A DNA stretch of 64,000 nt, taken from contig NZ_CP032279.1 in assembly GCF_001696615.3 (NCBI RefSeq), positions 2,790,001 to 2,854,000 of the forward strand. Reading direction: 5' to 3'. The translations under genes were made by a program, and so were the position numbers. This stretch comes from Acinetobacter sp. WCHAc010034 (lineage in GTDB: Bacteria > Pseudomonadota > Gammaproteobacteria > Pseudomonadales > Moraxellaceae). The notes beneath the pieces were generated by a model that made no database searches, was not told the origin of the DNA, and saw only the letters and a list, made by a program, of their open reading frames with translations. Shown one piece after another: positions 26,272 through 35,000 of the stretch (positions are counted from its first letter, which is position 1; every line of letters starts with the position of its first letter).

Positions 26272-27750
26272 ATGGCTGCACCGGCATCTGCTTATTTCCC
26301 GCATCTGATTTTGCCTGCAGGGCAGATTAAAGACGGCTTATACAGCGCTTTGCGCGATGCGGTGCTGGATGGGCGCCTGAGCTCCGGCACCAAGCTGCCG
26401 TCCAGCCGCGCCTTGGCGGAAATGATGTCGATTTCCAGAAATTCGGTACTGGCTGCGGTAGAGCGCCTGCTGGATGAGGGCTATCTGGTCACTAAGCCGA
26501 GTTCCGGCACCTATGTGGCTGAAATCATTCCGGATCAATTGATTCATGTTCAGCAGGACTTAAAGCAGCCCTCAAGAAGCCAGCCTCAGCGTCTGAATAT
26601 CAACCCTCACATCGCCGGCCTGCTGCAGGCTTGGCGGCAGCAGAATATCTCAGGGCAGGGGAAAAAAATATTTCATGTTGGGGTCGGCTGTGTTGATTTA
26701 TTTCCGCATCAGCTGTGGGGGAAATTATTGGGGCGCGCCTGGCGCCAGTCCCGCAGCCAGTTAGGGCAGCAGCATGACTGCCGCGGCTATCTGCCTTTGC
26801 GTCAGGCCATTTGCGCTTATGTGCGTTCCACGCGGGGGCTGAACTGCAATGAACAGCAGATTCTGATTGTGAACGGCACGCAGCAGGCGATCCATTTGGC
26901 GGCCTATGCGCTGCTGCAGCCGCAGGATCAGGTCTGTCTGGATGAGCCGGGCTATGACGCGGCCTTAAGCATTTTCCGCAGCTTCGGCCTGCAGGTTCAT
27001 CCGGCCGGCAGCGATGATGAGGGAATGAAAATCCCGGAGCTGATCAGCCGCTATCCTGAAAGCCGGCTGATTTATACTGCGCCGTCTCACCAGTTTCCTT
27101 TAGGCGGCACGCTGAGCCTAAGCCGCAGATTTGCGCTGCTGGAATGGGCGGCAAGCCGGCAAAAGTGGATTTTTGAAGATGACTACAACAGTGAGTTCAG
27201 ATACGGCACGCATCCCATTCAGGCGCTGCAGGGGCTGGACCAGCAGCAGCGGGTAATTTATTCCGGCACTTTTTCCAAAATGATGTTTCCTGAATTCCGC
27301 TTAGGCTTCATGGTTGTGCCGGAAGCTTTAACCGAAGCTTTCAGTTTTGCCAAATATCATACCGACACGCGCAGTTCCTATCTGGAGCAGGCTGCTTTGG
27401 CTTTGTTCATTCAGGAAGGCCACTATGCGCGGCATGTGCGCAAAGTCCGCAAAGCCTGCCACGAACGCCAGCAGGCTTTAATTGCGGCGCTTCAGCAGTT
27501 TCTGCCGGAGGTATTGGAGGTTCAGCCTACAGACTCCGGCATTCATCTGGTCTGCTGGCTGAAAGGCGGGTGGACGGAGCAGGGTTTTATTGAGAAGTGT
27601 GTGGAAGCAGATCTGGCCGTTCAGCCCTTATCGCGCTATTGCCAAAGCGCCTATGCCAAAGCCGCGGTGCTGTTCGGCTACGCTGCCCATACGCCGGAGG
27701 AAATCACGGCGAATATTGAAAAGCTGGCGCAGCGCATCGGCAGGGGATAA
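26272..27750 (+). CDS. MocR/PdxR-family transcriptional regulator
   Basis: The 492-residue protein has a GntR winged helix (residues ~15-85; LPSSRALAEMMSISRNSVLA, GTYVAEIIPD) and an aminotransferase-like domain with the PLP Lys in YSGTFSKMMFPEFRLGF. The ATG at 26272 is chosen over the upstream TTG at 26251 because that TTG lies in the conserved 62-bp promoter block. It faces the BenE-type transporter and probably regulates it, the distant GNAT gene and itself. Confidence 0.9.
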   Translation: MAAPASAYFPHLILPAGQIKDGLYSALRDAVLDGRLSSGTKLPSSRALAEMMSISRNSVLAAVERLLDEGYLVTKPSSGTYVAEIIPDQLIHVQQDLKQPSRSQPQRLNINPHIAGLLQAWRQQNISGQGKKIFHVGVGCVDLFPHQLWGKLLGRAWRQSRSQLGQQHDCRGYLPLRQAICAYVRSTRGLNCNEQQILIVNGTQQAIHLAAYALLQPQDQVCLDEPGYDAALSIFRSFGLQVHPAGSDDEGMKIPELISRYPESRLIYTAPSHQFPLGGTLSLSRRFALLEWAASRQKWIFEDDYNSEFRYGTHPIQALQGLDQQQRVIYSGTFSKMMFPEFRLGFMVVPEALTEAFSFAKYHTDTRSSYLEQAALALFIQEGHYARHVRKVRKACHERQQALIAALQQFLPEVLEVQPTDSGIHLVCWLKGGWTEQGFIEKCVEADLAVQPLSRYCQSAYAKAAVLFGYAAHTPEEITANIEKLAQRIGRG

Positions 27751-27774
27751 CCCAACTTAGGACTTTCCCAGCAG

Positions 27775-27796
27775 CCGGGCTATCGGCATAGCCCGG
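27775..27796. terminator. Hairpin between convergent MocR and SphA-like genes
   Basis: CCGGGCTAT and ATAGCCCGG form a perfect 9-bp stem with a 4-base loop 24 bases past the MocR stop. There is no clear T run, so termination strength is uncertain. Confidence 0.5.
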
Positions 27797-27858
27797 CAAT
27801 GCGCATAAGCAGCCTTGCCACATTAGGATGCGCCTCAGGCGGGGCTGGAAGCGTGGTG

Positions 27859-28740
27859 CTAAAAAGCCCAGACCAGTTTCAGCAGGCCGGTATGCCCTTC
27901 GGGGCGGTTTTCCACACGGCTTTCTTTTAAGTATTTGGCTTCAATTGACCAGTTTTCATCCTGATACTGGATGGCGGGGCCTACAGCAAGCACTTGGCCT
28001 TTCTGGCCAATATCGGCGCCGTTGACCCGGTCGGACGTGGCCTGCTTGAACGCATAGCCTTGCACCGCCAGCTTGACATGCTCGCTGAGCTTATAGCCGA
28101 CGCTGTAGTCGCCGGCAAAATATTCGCCGGATTTGTAATGCGTATCGTCATTTTCATCGTTAAAGCTGTAAGACAGCTTGGCGGAAATATCCAGGCCGTT
28201 TGCCGGAGCATAGCTGTAGGCGATAATCGGCCGGATGGTGTTGTAGTTCTTGCCGGTATTGGCCACCACAGGCCGCGCGGCTGACGGCGCATCATACTGT
28301 CCGGTGGCTAAAACACCTTCAATGGCTCCAATCCAGTGATGGCTGCCGCTGTGCCAGCCCAGCATGGAGCCTAGAACTAAATCGCCCAAGGCCGCATTGC
28401 TGTCAGACATGCCGGCCGCAGCCAATCTTAAATCGACCAGAGGCTGGGCCGCATAAAAGCCCAGCTGGCCGCCAAGATAGTTCTGTTCAGTCATCCAGAC
28501 TAAGCGCGGGATGACGGCATTGACATCAAGGTGGAAGCCTTCCGGCCCGCGCTCAAAACTGCCGGCATGGTAATTTTGATAATAGCTGAGCAAATACAGG
28601 CCTGGAGACGGCAGCGCGCCGGCCATCATGCCTTCCGCGCCTAAGGCGAATGAATCCGCGCCGTTTTCGGTGGCAAAAGCTGGAATTGCAGCAAGGCTGA
28701 ACAGGGCGGCGAGGGCAAGCTGCTGAGCGGTTTTTTTCAT
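27859..28740 (-). CDS. SphA/MetA-like outer-membrane protein of phenol pathway
   Basis: The 293-residue protein has a signal peptide (MKKTAQQLALAALFSLAAIP, cleavage near 23) and a beta-rich mature part ending in a terminal Phe (LLKLVWAF), typical of outer-membrane barrels. GLYLLSYYQNYHAGSF and the C-terminal repeats of alternating residues match the SphA / MetA-pathway phenol-degradation family, thought to help aromatic compounds cross the outer membrane. It is the last gene of the mph-cat transcription unit, 121 bases after catA. Confidence 0.85.
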   Translation of the reverse strand: MKKTAQQLALAALFSLAAIPAFATENGADSFALGAEGMMAGALPSPGLYLLSYYQNYHAGSFERGPEGFHLDVNAVIPRLVWMTEQNYLGGQLGFYAAQPLVDLRLAAAGMSDSNAALGDLVLGSMLGWHSGSHHWIGAIEGVLATGQYDAPSAARPVVANTGKNYNTIRPIIAYSYAPANGLDISAKLSYSFNDENDDTHYKSGEYFAGDYSVGYKLSEHVKLAVQGYAFKQATSDRVNGADIGQKGQVLAVGPAIQYQDENWSIEAKYLKESRVENRPEGHTGLLKLVWAF

Positions 28741-28861
28741 AGAATATCCTTTTCAATGATTTTTAAGGTGACCGTTGGCGCTGAATCGCTTCAGGGCGGG
28801 TCGATTATTGTGAGTCGGCGGCGGCGCCATCAAAGCAGGCTTGAGTGGCGCCGGCACTGCA

Positions 28862-29782
28862 TTAAGCGCTGGCGCGGTGGCGCTCGACTTCGGCTGCTGG
28901 CGCCTGATCCGCGTCTTTGACCAGTTCAAAGTTGAAGGTGATGTGCTTAAAAGGCTTGTCCAAACCGCGGCGCGCAATTTCAGCTTCATCCGCAACATCT
29001 GCGGCGGCGGCGATCAATCCGTCGCGCGTGGCGAAAGCGAAGTCATCCCACAGGTATTTGTCGCCTTCAATGTTGAGTTGCGTGGTCAGCTTGCGGAAGC
29101 CCGGCGCAGAAATGAAATAATGCACATGGGACGGGCGGTTGCCGTGGCGGCCCAGCTTATTCAGCAAAGCCTGCGTTGTGCCTTCAGGCGGGCAGCCGTA
29201 GCCGACCGGCATGGTGGTTAAAGCGGTGTATTTGCCATCGGCGCCGGTTAAAATCGTGCGGCGCAAGTTGAAATCGGACTGGGACTTGTCAAAGAAAGAA
29301 TAATTGCCGAGGCCATTGGCATGCCAAATTTCCACTTTGGCATTCGGAATAATATTGCCCGCGCCATCGGTGACGGCGCCTTCAATAATCAGCGTATCAA
29401 TATGGCCGGATTCTGTGCCGTCATCCATGCGGGCAAAGCCGACAGATTCCGGCGCGCCGGCAACATACAGCGGGCCTTCAATCGTGCGCGGCGTGCCGCC
29501 TGCAATTCCGGCTTTGGCGTCCGCTTCATCGGCGCGCAGGTCCAGATAATGCTCCAGGCCTAAGCCGGCAGCCAGCAGCCCAAGCTCATTGGCCTGGCCG
29601 GCATCGCTCAGGTATTCTAAGCCTTTCCAGACTTCGCTTTGAGAAATATCCAAGTCTTCAATGGCCTGGAACAAGTCGCCCAAAAGGCGCACCACAATCT
29701 GCTGCACGCGCTGATCCACTGCGCCAGAGGCGGTGTCCACATTCATTTGCTTGACTAATCTGTCGATTTCTTGACGGTTCAT
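28862..29782 (-). CDS. catA: Catechol 1,2-dioxygenase
   Basis: CatA cleaves catechol between its hydroxyls to cis,cis-muconate using non-haem Fe(III). The 306-residue protein has the iron ligands Tyr in LGNYSFFD, Tyr in MPVGYGCPP and two His in NRPSHVHYF. The ATG at 29782 fits the family start MNRQEIDRLVKQMNVDTASG and has AAAGGA upstream; the longer frame to 29845 lacks support. It follows the phenol hydroxylase genes directly, so the cluster turns phenol into muconate. The remaining beta-ketoadipate genes are not in the window. Confidence 0.96.
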   Translation of the reverse strand: MNRQEIDRLVKQMNVDTASGAVDQRVQQIVVRLLGDLFQAIEDLDISQSEVWKGLEYLSDAGQANELGLLAAGLGLEHYLDLRADEADAKAGIAGGTPRTIEGPLYVAGAPESVGFARMDDGTESGHIDTLIIEGAVTDGAGNIIPNAKVEIWHANGLGNYSFFDKSQSDFNLRRTILTGADGKYTALTTMPVGYGCPPEGTTQALLNKLGRHGNRPSHVHYFISAPGFRKLTTQLNIEGDKYLWDDFAFATRDGLIAAAADVADEAEIARRGLDKPFKHITFNFELVKDADQAPAAEVERHRASA

Positions 29783-29920
29783 TTTTATCTTCCTTTGATA
29801 TTGCAATAGGATCGGATGATCTGGAACGGACATGAAACAGATCATCCGAAAAGGGCAAGAACCATGAGGGTTCTGATTTCTGGATATTTAAAGCCTTTAA
29901 ATATCCGCATTTGGGCGCGC

Positions 29921-30982
29921 TTAAATGTGCCGGAACAGCGCTGAGCGGGACTGTCCGGCAGCGCCGTCGGCCGCGCTTAAAAAGCGCTCGGTATGAATGT
30001 CTTTTTCAAACAGCCGGCTTTGCATCAGGGTGGAAATGGCGGCGTCAATCATCGGCGGCGGGCCGCACAGGTAGGCTTTATGCCCGCTGCACTTGTTTTC
30101 AAAATAATCCGCAACCGCTTCATGCACAAAGCCGGTGAAGCCCGTCCAGCCGTCTTCGGCTTTCGGCGCATTCAGCGCAGGAATGTAGCGGAAGTTCGGG
30201 TAGTCTTTAACCAGCTGCTCAAATAGGCTGCGGTTGTACAGCTCGGCTACATCGCGCGCGCCCTGAAACAGGTAAATGGTGCGGGTTTCGCCCTGTTCCA
30301 GCAGGTCTAAAATCATTGACTGCGGGCTGGACAGGCCTGAACCGCCGGCAATGAAAATGACGTCTTTTGCATCTGACTTGCGCACAAAGAACTGCCCATA
30401 AGGCCCTGAAATCTGCAGCTCATCGCCGGCCTGCAGCGCTTCATGCACATAGGCGGTGGCAGCGCCACCCTGCACCTGGCGGATATGCAGCTCAATCACG
30501 CCGGATTCGCTTGGCGGATTGGCAATCGAAAAAGCGCGCGTGCCTTCAATATTGGGAAATTGAATATTGACGTACTGCCCGGCCTGAAAGTCCATCGGCC
30601 GGTCAATCTGCAGGCGCAGGCCTTTAATGGTTGGTGAAAGGTCGCGGATTTCCAGCACTTTGGCCTGATAGTCCTGCACCAGATAGCCGAGGAAATCCTC
30701 ATCTTCATCGACATCGGCTTCAATCACCATGTCAGATTCAGGCCTGCAGCAGCAGGCCAGCACTTTATTTTCTTCGCGCTCGATATCCATCAGCGCAAAG
30801 GGGGATGCTTCGCCGAGGTCATAAAAACCGTCGATGACTTTGACTTTGCAGGTGCCGCAGGTGCCGTGGCCGCAGGCGAAGGGCAGCCATACCCCTTGGC
30901 GCAATGCCGCGTCTAGGATGGTTTGGCCTTCCTCAACATCAATGGCTGTGCCGAGAGGCTCAATGGTAACTTGGTAGCTCAT
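29921..30982 (-). CDS. mphP: Phenol hydroxylase reductase component (P5)
   Basis: This 353-residue NADH-dependent reductase passes electrons to the oxygenase. The N-terminal plant-type [2Fe-2S] domain has cysteines in CGHGTCGTCKVKV plus a distal Cys in ACCC; an FAD domain follows (TRAFSIANPPSE, RxxS motif variant) and an NAD domain (FIAGGSGLSSPQSMILDLLE). AAAGGAG precedes the ATG. It is the last structural gene of mphKLMNOP, as in DmpKLMNOP. Confidence 0.95.
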   Translation of the reverse strand: MSYQVTIEPLGTAIDVEEGQTILDAALRQGVWLPFACGHGTCGTCKVKVIDGFYDLGEASPFALMDIEREENKVLACCCRPESDMVIEADVDEDEDFLGYLVQDYQAKVLEIRDLSPTIKGLRLQIDRPMDFQAGQYVNIQFPNIEGTRAFSIANPPSESGVIELHIRQVQGGAATAYVHEALQAGDELQISGPYGQFFVRKSDAKDVIFIAGGSGLSSPQSMILDLLEQGETRTIYLFQGARDVAELYNRSLFEQLVKDYPNFRYIPALNAPKAEDGWTGFTGFVHEAVADYFENKCSGHKAYLCGPPPMIDAAISTLMQSRLFEKDIHTERFLSAADGAAGQSRSALFRHI

Positions 30983-30994
30983 GTGGCCGCTCCT

Positions 30995-31357
30995 TTAGAC
31001 ATGGCTGCCTTGCCAGCCGGTTAAACCCGGGGTGACAAAGCGCAGCAGCGATTTATGATCAAAGCCTAAATCGCTTAACGTTTTAGAAAAATCTGCATTC
31101 AAGGGCTGGCGGTTTAAGCTGAACTGCGCCTTGGACCAGTCAATCTGTGCAAAATCCGGATGCTGATGAAAGCCGGCCTGAATCTGCTGCTCAATCAAGT
31201 CCTGCAGCGTCTGCTGCGGCGAAACCAGAAATGCATGCGCTGAACAGAAGAGGGTGTGCTGATCCCAGCCGATAAACAGCAGCATGCTGCCGCCGTAATG
31301 CTGCTGCAGGTCGCGCGGCTCAAATTGATAGTTGTCCTGAATTGCTTGTACGGGCAT
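30995..31357 (-). CDS. mphO: Phenol hydroxylase component P4
   Basis: The 120-residue protein is the small gamma subunit of the oxygenase (DmpO/MphO type). The N-terminal phrase MPVQAIQDNYQFEPRDLQQH and the C-terminal SLLRFVTPGLTGW are characteristic. AGGAG lies upstream. It stabilises the (alpha-beta-gamma)2 hydroxylase with mphN and mphL products. Confidence 0.93.
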   Translation of the reverse strand: MPVQAIQDNYQFEPRDLQQHYGGSMLLFIGWDQHTLFCSAHAFLVSPQQTLQDLIEQQIQAGFHQHPDFAQIDWSKAQFSLNRQPLNADFSKTLSDLGFDHKSLLRFVTPGLTGWQGSHV

Positions 31358-31426
31358 GAGAATACTCCTGAATTCCTTGAGTGAAGGCCATCCGCATCAT
31401 GCGATGGCCGGCTTTCCTGTATGCGC

Positions 31427-32962
31427 TTATGCAACGCCTTTCCATTTTTTCCAGCGCTGCTGATCCGGCGAGCCTTCAATATCCAGATTGTCGGCGCCGA
31501 CATTGAAGTTGTAATAGTCGCGCAGGATCGTTTCTAAATCAGGCCCGCCGCAATTGCCCTGCAGAATCTGGTGCACCGGCAGCCAGGCCTGGATGTATTT
31601 CTCCGGCTCGCGCTCAAATATGTCATGGCAGCCGTCTGAACAGGTGTGGTAGCGCTCGCCCTGATAGACTGAGTCACGGTAGCTGAACTGGGTTGGGTCG
31701 CCGTCCATTTCGGTAAAGGTCATTGGAATCTGGCAGACCTGGCACAGCTGCGGCAGGCCTGCGCTGTAGAAGCGCTTGCCTTCCGCTTCCATCTTGCGCG
31801 CCAGCTCCCATTTCGGGCGGTAGTATTTGTCAAAGGTGTCCGGATATTTCGCCGACAGCCAGTCCATTTCTTCATCGGTGGGAATCCAGGTATGGAAACC
31901 GGCAGCATGGCCGAAGTTGTAGAAAATCCACCAGGCCTGATGCGATACGTGCTCTTTTTCCTTTTCAATTACTTCCGAATATTTCGGCATGCGGATGCCG
32001 TAGCGGCTCAGGTCTTTAAACAGCGCGCCGCCGGCTTCTTCAAAGTAAGTTTCCCAGGCTTCTTTCCAGGACATCACTTTGTTCGGCAGCATGTAATCCA
32101 TCATCATGCCGACAATGGACAGCAGGCGGGTGCCGCGCCAGAACCATTTATCAATCCATTCCTGCACAATCGGCACGTTGTCTTCATGCTGTTCCAGCAG
32201 GAATTTCACAATTTCCAAGCCCAGCGTCATGTGGCGCGCTTCGTCTGACTGCGCGCTGAAGCCGAAAGTCACGGTCGCCATGTCGCCGTTGTAGGCCGCG
32301 CCCGACATGAACGGCACAAACAGCAGGTTGGTCAGCACATATTCAAAGGCGAAGCTGATCGCCAGCAGGAACTCAAAAGGCCCGGCGGAACGCGCATCTT
32401 CAAAGAACGATTTCGGCACAGACAGGTACCAGACGCGGTCATGCATGTGCGCCCAGTCCTGAAAGCCGTCAAAGAACTTGTTGTAATGGCTCATGGCGTG
32501 AATCTGGGTCTGCACATGGCGCAGTTCATCAATTGACTGCATTTGCGAGGCAATCCGCGCGCCGATGCCGCTGAACTGCCGGCCTACATGCGCATAGCCT
32601 TGATAGGCTTGATATTCCAGCGGCGTCACCGCAGTTAAAAACAGCTTGATGGCGTTGATGTAGCGCTCATTCGAGACATTCATCTGGCCATTGTTCTGGG
32701 CAAAAGCGTCAAAAATCGCATACAGCTTTTTCTCTTTTTCCGCCTGATATTTCCAGTAAGAGTCCATAGTCAGGCGGAACGGATCTTCCCATTTTGACCA
32801 GTCGGTGATTTTGATGCCTTCAAACTCTTCATAAGGGAAGGCATCTTTGCGGTCTGCATAGGAAAACTTCCAATCCAGATCGCGGGTCAGCATGCGGTAG
32901 CGGTCTTTGGCATTCAGTTTTTTAGCGGCGGTTTCAGCCGCTGTTTTTGCTTGAGTATTCAT
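31427..32962 (-). CDS. mphN: Phenol hydroxylase alpha subunit, di-iron oxygenase (P3)
   Basis: This 511-residue protein is the catalytic subunit that hydroxylates phenol to catechol. The carboxylate-bridged di-iron site is shown by two ExxH boxes, SIDELRHVQT near 145 and SDEARHMTLG near 240. The C-terminal YHS-like zinc segment has the pattern LCQVCQIPMTF ... HTCSDGCHDIF. The ATG at 32962 (MNTQAKTAAE) is favoured over an upstream ATG, with AGGAT nearby. Confidence 0.96.
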   Translation of the reverse strand: MNTQAKTAAETAAKKLNAKDRYRMLTRDLDWKFSYADRKDAFPYEEFEGIKITDWSKWEDPFRLTMDSYWKYQAEKEKKLYAIFDAFAQNNGQMNVSNERYINAIKLFLTAVTPLEYQAYQGYAHVGRQFSGIGARIASQMQSIDELRHVQTQIHAMSHYNKFFDGFQDWAHMHDRVWYLSVPKSFFEDARSAGPFEFLLAISFAFEYVLTNLLFVPFMSGAAYNGDMATVTFGFSAQSDEARHMTLGLEIVKFLLEQHEDNVPIVQEWIDKWFWRGTRLLSIVGMMMDYMLPNKVMSWKEAWETYFEEAGGALFKDLSRYGIRMPKYSEVIEKEKEHVSHQAWWIFYNFGHAAGFHTWIPTDEEMDWLSAKYPDTFDKYYRPKWELARKMEAEGKRFYSAGLPQLCQVCQIPMTFTEMDGDPTQFSYRDSVYQGERYHTCSDGCHDIFEREPEKYIQAWLPVHQILQGNCGGPDLETILRDYYNFNVGADNLDIEGSPDQQRWKKWKGVA

Positions 32963-33014
32963 CTTGATCATCCTGTTCAATTTTTTACTGTTCAGCTTTT
33001 GAAGGGCCGAAGCT

Positions 33015-33284
33015 TTAATTCCATTTCAGGGTAAAGGTGTCGTCGTCTTCATCGACATTGCCGCCGAGCGTGATCATGTTGAGCTGCAGCTCCTGAATGT
33101 CCCAGTCCTGTCCGAGTTTTTCCGCAACCGTTTCGGCGCGGATGACCAGCTGCGATGCGCTTTCCACCCGGATCATCGCCGGCAGGTATTGAATGGAGGC
33201 TTCCGGGTTGTCCTGCTCAATCGCTTCAATGATGTAGCGCGATGTGTCGTTGTCCTGCAGGGCTAAATAAACTTTAGAGCTCAT
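33015..33284 (-). CDS. mphM: Phenol hydroxylase regulatory protein (P2)
   Basis: This 89-residue cofactor-less effector binds the oxygenase and tunes its activity, like DmpM and MmoB. The motif IQELQLNMITLGGNVDEDDD is typical. AAGGA precedes the ATG. It lies between mphL and mphN as in related operons. Confidence 0.93.
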   Translation of the reverse strand: MSSKVYLALQDNDTSRYIIEAIEQDNPEASIQYLPAMIRVESASQLVIRAETVAEKLGQDWDIQELQLNMITLGGNVDEDDDTFTLKWN

Positions 33285-33296
33285 GATGGCAATTCC

Positions 33297-34298
33297 TTAG
33301 GCTGCTTTTTCAATTGGGGCGAAGCCGGCTTTTCTGCTGCGTTCGGCAATTGCAGCAAGGCCCGGTTCAATTGCTGAATCATTTAAAGCCAGCGCTGCCC
33401 ATGCGCTGAACGCGTGCTGCGCCTGAGGCAGCAGTTCCGCCATCCAGTGCTGCAGCAGTGCTTTATTTGCCTCAGATTCGGCGGCCGCCAGCTTCAGCAC
33501 AGGGTCTGACCATTTGCGCAAATCGGCCAGGCAGTCCTGCATGAATTCGGTCAGCATCGCGACATCGCGCGCGCCGTGATCCACCAGCCACTGGTCAAAC
33601 TGGCCGTAGACCAAAGCTTGCATCAGGCTGTCAATCAGCAGATTTTGCAGCAGGTACAGCTTGAACCAGTCCTGTTCAGTCAGGCTCTGTTCGCACAGCT
33701 GGCGCAGCGGCTGCCAGGCCGGGTCATGCATCCAAACCTCTTTGGCCTGCTGCAGCGATTCGCCGGTATTGCCGTCCAGTAGCAGGCCAATGCGCGAGAT
33801 GTACTGCGCCATGCCTAGGCGGTCCATGGCGGCGAAAATGCAGGCCTGGGTAATGACGGTGCCGTAGCCGTAGGCGCTGCCGGACATCATATGCAGGTTG
33901 GCGGTCTGCTCGACATAGCGGAAGGGCAGGAAACAGGTGATGATCTTCTTTTTCACTTCTGCGCTGATATTGGCGGCTAAGCCGCGCTTTTCAAAAAAGG
34001 CATAATTGCTTTCTGCGCTGTCCTGCAGGCGCGCGCGGTGCTGCACATAGGCGCCGTAATAAAACTGGCGCGGGTCTTTAAAGGCATACCAGTCCTGCAT
34101 TTGCAGCGTGGTATGGGTATGATCATTCAGGGTTTTATCCGGTTTCCAAAGCGGCCGGTAATGAAAGTTGGCTGCGCCCTGCACATCAAAGCTGACTTCC
34201 TGATAGCGGGTTGCCGGCTTGCCGCCAAAACGGCGCTCAATATAGGCATAGGTTTGGCGGATCGGCTCTAAACTGGAGGTTTTAATTTCTAAAGTCAT
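33297..34298 (-). CDS. mphL: Phenol hydroxylase beta subunit (P1)
   Basis: This 333-residue protein is the non-catalytic beta subunit of the hydroxylase (DmpL/MphL). It shares the ferritin-like fold but lacks ExxH iron boxes. Landmarks are RRFGGKPATRYQEVSFDVQG near 24-43 and FDQWLVDHGARDVAMLTEFM. The ATG at 34298 has AAGGA seven bases upstream; the GTG at 34301 is less likely. Confidence 0.94.
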   Translation of the reverse strand: MTLEIKTSSLEPIRQTYAYIERRFGGKPATRYQEVSFDVQGAANFHYRPLWKPDKTLNDHTHTTLQMQDWYAFKDPRQFYYGAYVQHRARLQDSAESNYAFFEKRGLAANISAEVKKKIITCFLPFRYVEQTANLHMMSGSAYGYGTVITQACIFAAMDRLGMAQYISRIGLLLDGNTGESLQQAKEVWMHDPAWQPLRQLCEQSLTEQDWFKLYLLQNLLIDSLMQALVYGQFDQWLVDHGARDVAMLTEFMQDCLADLRKWSDPVLKLAAAESEANKALLQHWMAELLPQAQHAFSAWAALALNDSAIEPGLAAIAERSRKAGFAPIEKAA

Positions 34299-34316
34299 CA
34301 CAATTTCCTTATGGGC

Positions 34317-34607
34317 TTAAGATGGATCTTCTTGATCTAAATATTCACGGGCTGGGCTGAGCAGGGTTGGTTCAACGCCATAGCGCCATTTGTCTTCCTG
34401 CGCGTCATTCCATGCCTGCTGTTCCTCGGTCATTTCCACAACCTGATTGATGGCGCAGAAGTGCTGAAAAGCCTGCTGCGGCAGAACCAGCTCGACAAAT
34501 AAAGTCGGGTCGTGAATGGCGAAATCGAATTCAACAAACTTGGCATGGCGCTCACCGGTAATGCGGATGTATTTGGTCAGCTGATCCGGCGGTAGGGCTG
34601 GGGTCAT
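34317..34607 (-). CDS. mphK: Phenol hydroxylase assembly protein (P0)
   Basis: The 96-residue DmpK/MphK protein helps assemble the active hydroxylase. It contains YIRITGERHAKFVEFDFAIH and the C-terminal KWRYGVEPTLLSPAREYL. AGAAGGA lies eight bases before the ATG at 34607, which supports this start over the ones at 34616 and 34679. It is the first gene downstream of the sigma-54 promoter. Confidence 0.93.
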   Translation of the reverse strand: MTPALPPDQLTKYIRITGERHAKFVEFDFAIHDPTLFVELVLPQQAFQHFCAINQVVEMTEEQQAWNDAQEDKWRYGVEPTLLSPAREYLDQEDPS

Positions 34608-34679
34608 TTTGAGCATCCTTCTGTCTCTTGCCGCTGAAGTCATTTCAGCGCCGAATTTTTTATTTCCTGAGCTATGCAT

Positions 34680-34696
34680 TTCAAAAGCCGTGCCAA
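34680..34696 (-). promoter_or_regulatory. Sigma-54 promoter of mph operon
   Basis: Read on the minus strand, TTGGCACG-GCTT-TTGAA matches the -24/-12 consensus TTGGCACG-N4-TTGCA, with one mismatch in the -12 box. It lies 73 bases before the mphK start. Confidence 0.88.
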
Positions 34697-34758
34697 CTTT
34701 AATTAATATAATTTAATCAATGGTTTACTGTTTTTATGGTTTTTTTGAAGCGCGGAAA

Positions 34759-34808
34759 TTTCATTGAATGATGAAATGCGCAAGCGCCGGTTTCATCAAA
34801 TCATGAAG
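34759..34808. promoter_or_regulatory. Two MphR upstream activator sites
   Basis: TTTCAT-N6-ATGAAA (34759-34776) and TTTCAT-N6-ATGAAG (34791-34808) are 6-6-6 inverted repeats with centres 32 bases apart, about three helical turns. They lie 63 and 95 bases upstream of the sigma-54 promoter, typical for XylR/DmpR-type enhancers. Confidence 0.8.
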
Positions 34809-35000
34809 AGAGGAAAATTCAGGCCAGCCGGTCCGCAGTTTGAGCAGAAGCATGAATTATTTTTATCTGATTGATTTTATTTGGTAAAAATATGAATACC
34901 TTGCGGGTATATTATTATGACAATAAGGTAGTAAAGCTTTTCAGCCGGGATTGGTTAAGATGAAGGCATCGGACATATAGCCAAGGATGGATATTCAGTC

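Noticed and set aside
30367..32248. Plus-strand frames across the mph genes
   Set aside because: All are antisense to well-recognised phenol hydroxylase genes and share their codon-position bias.
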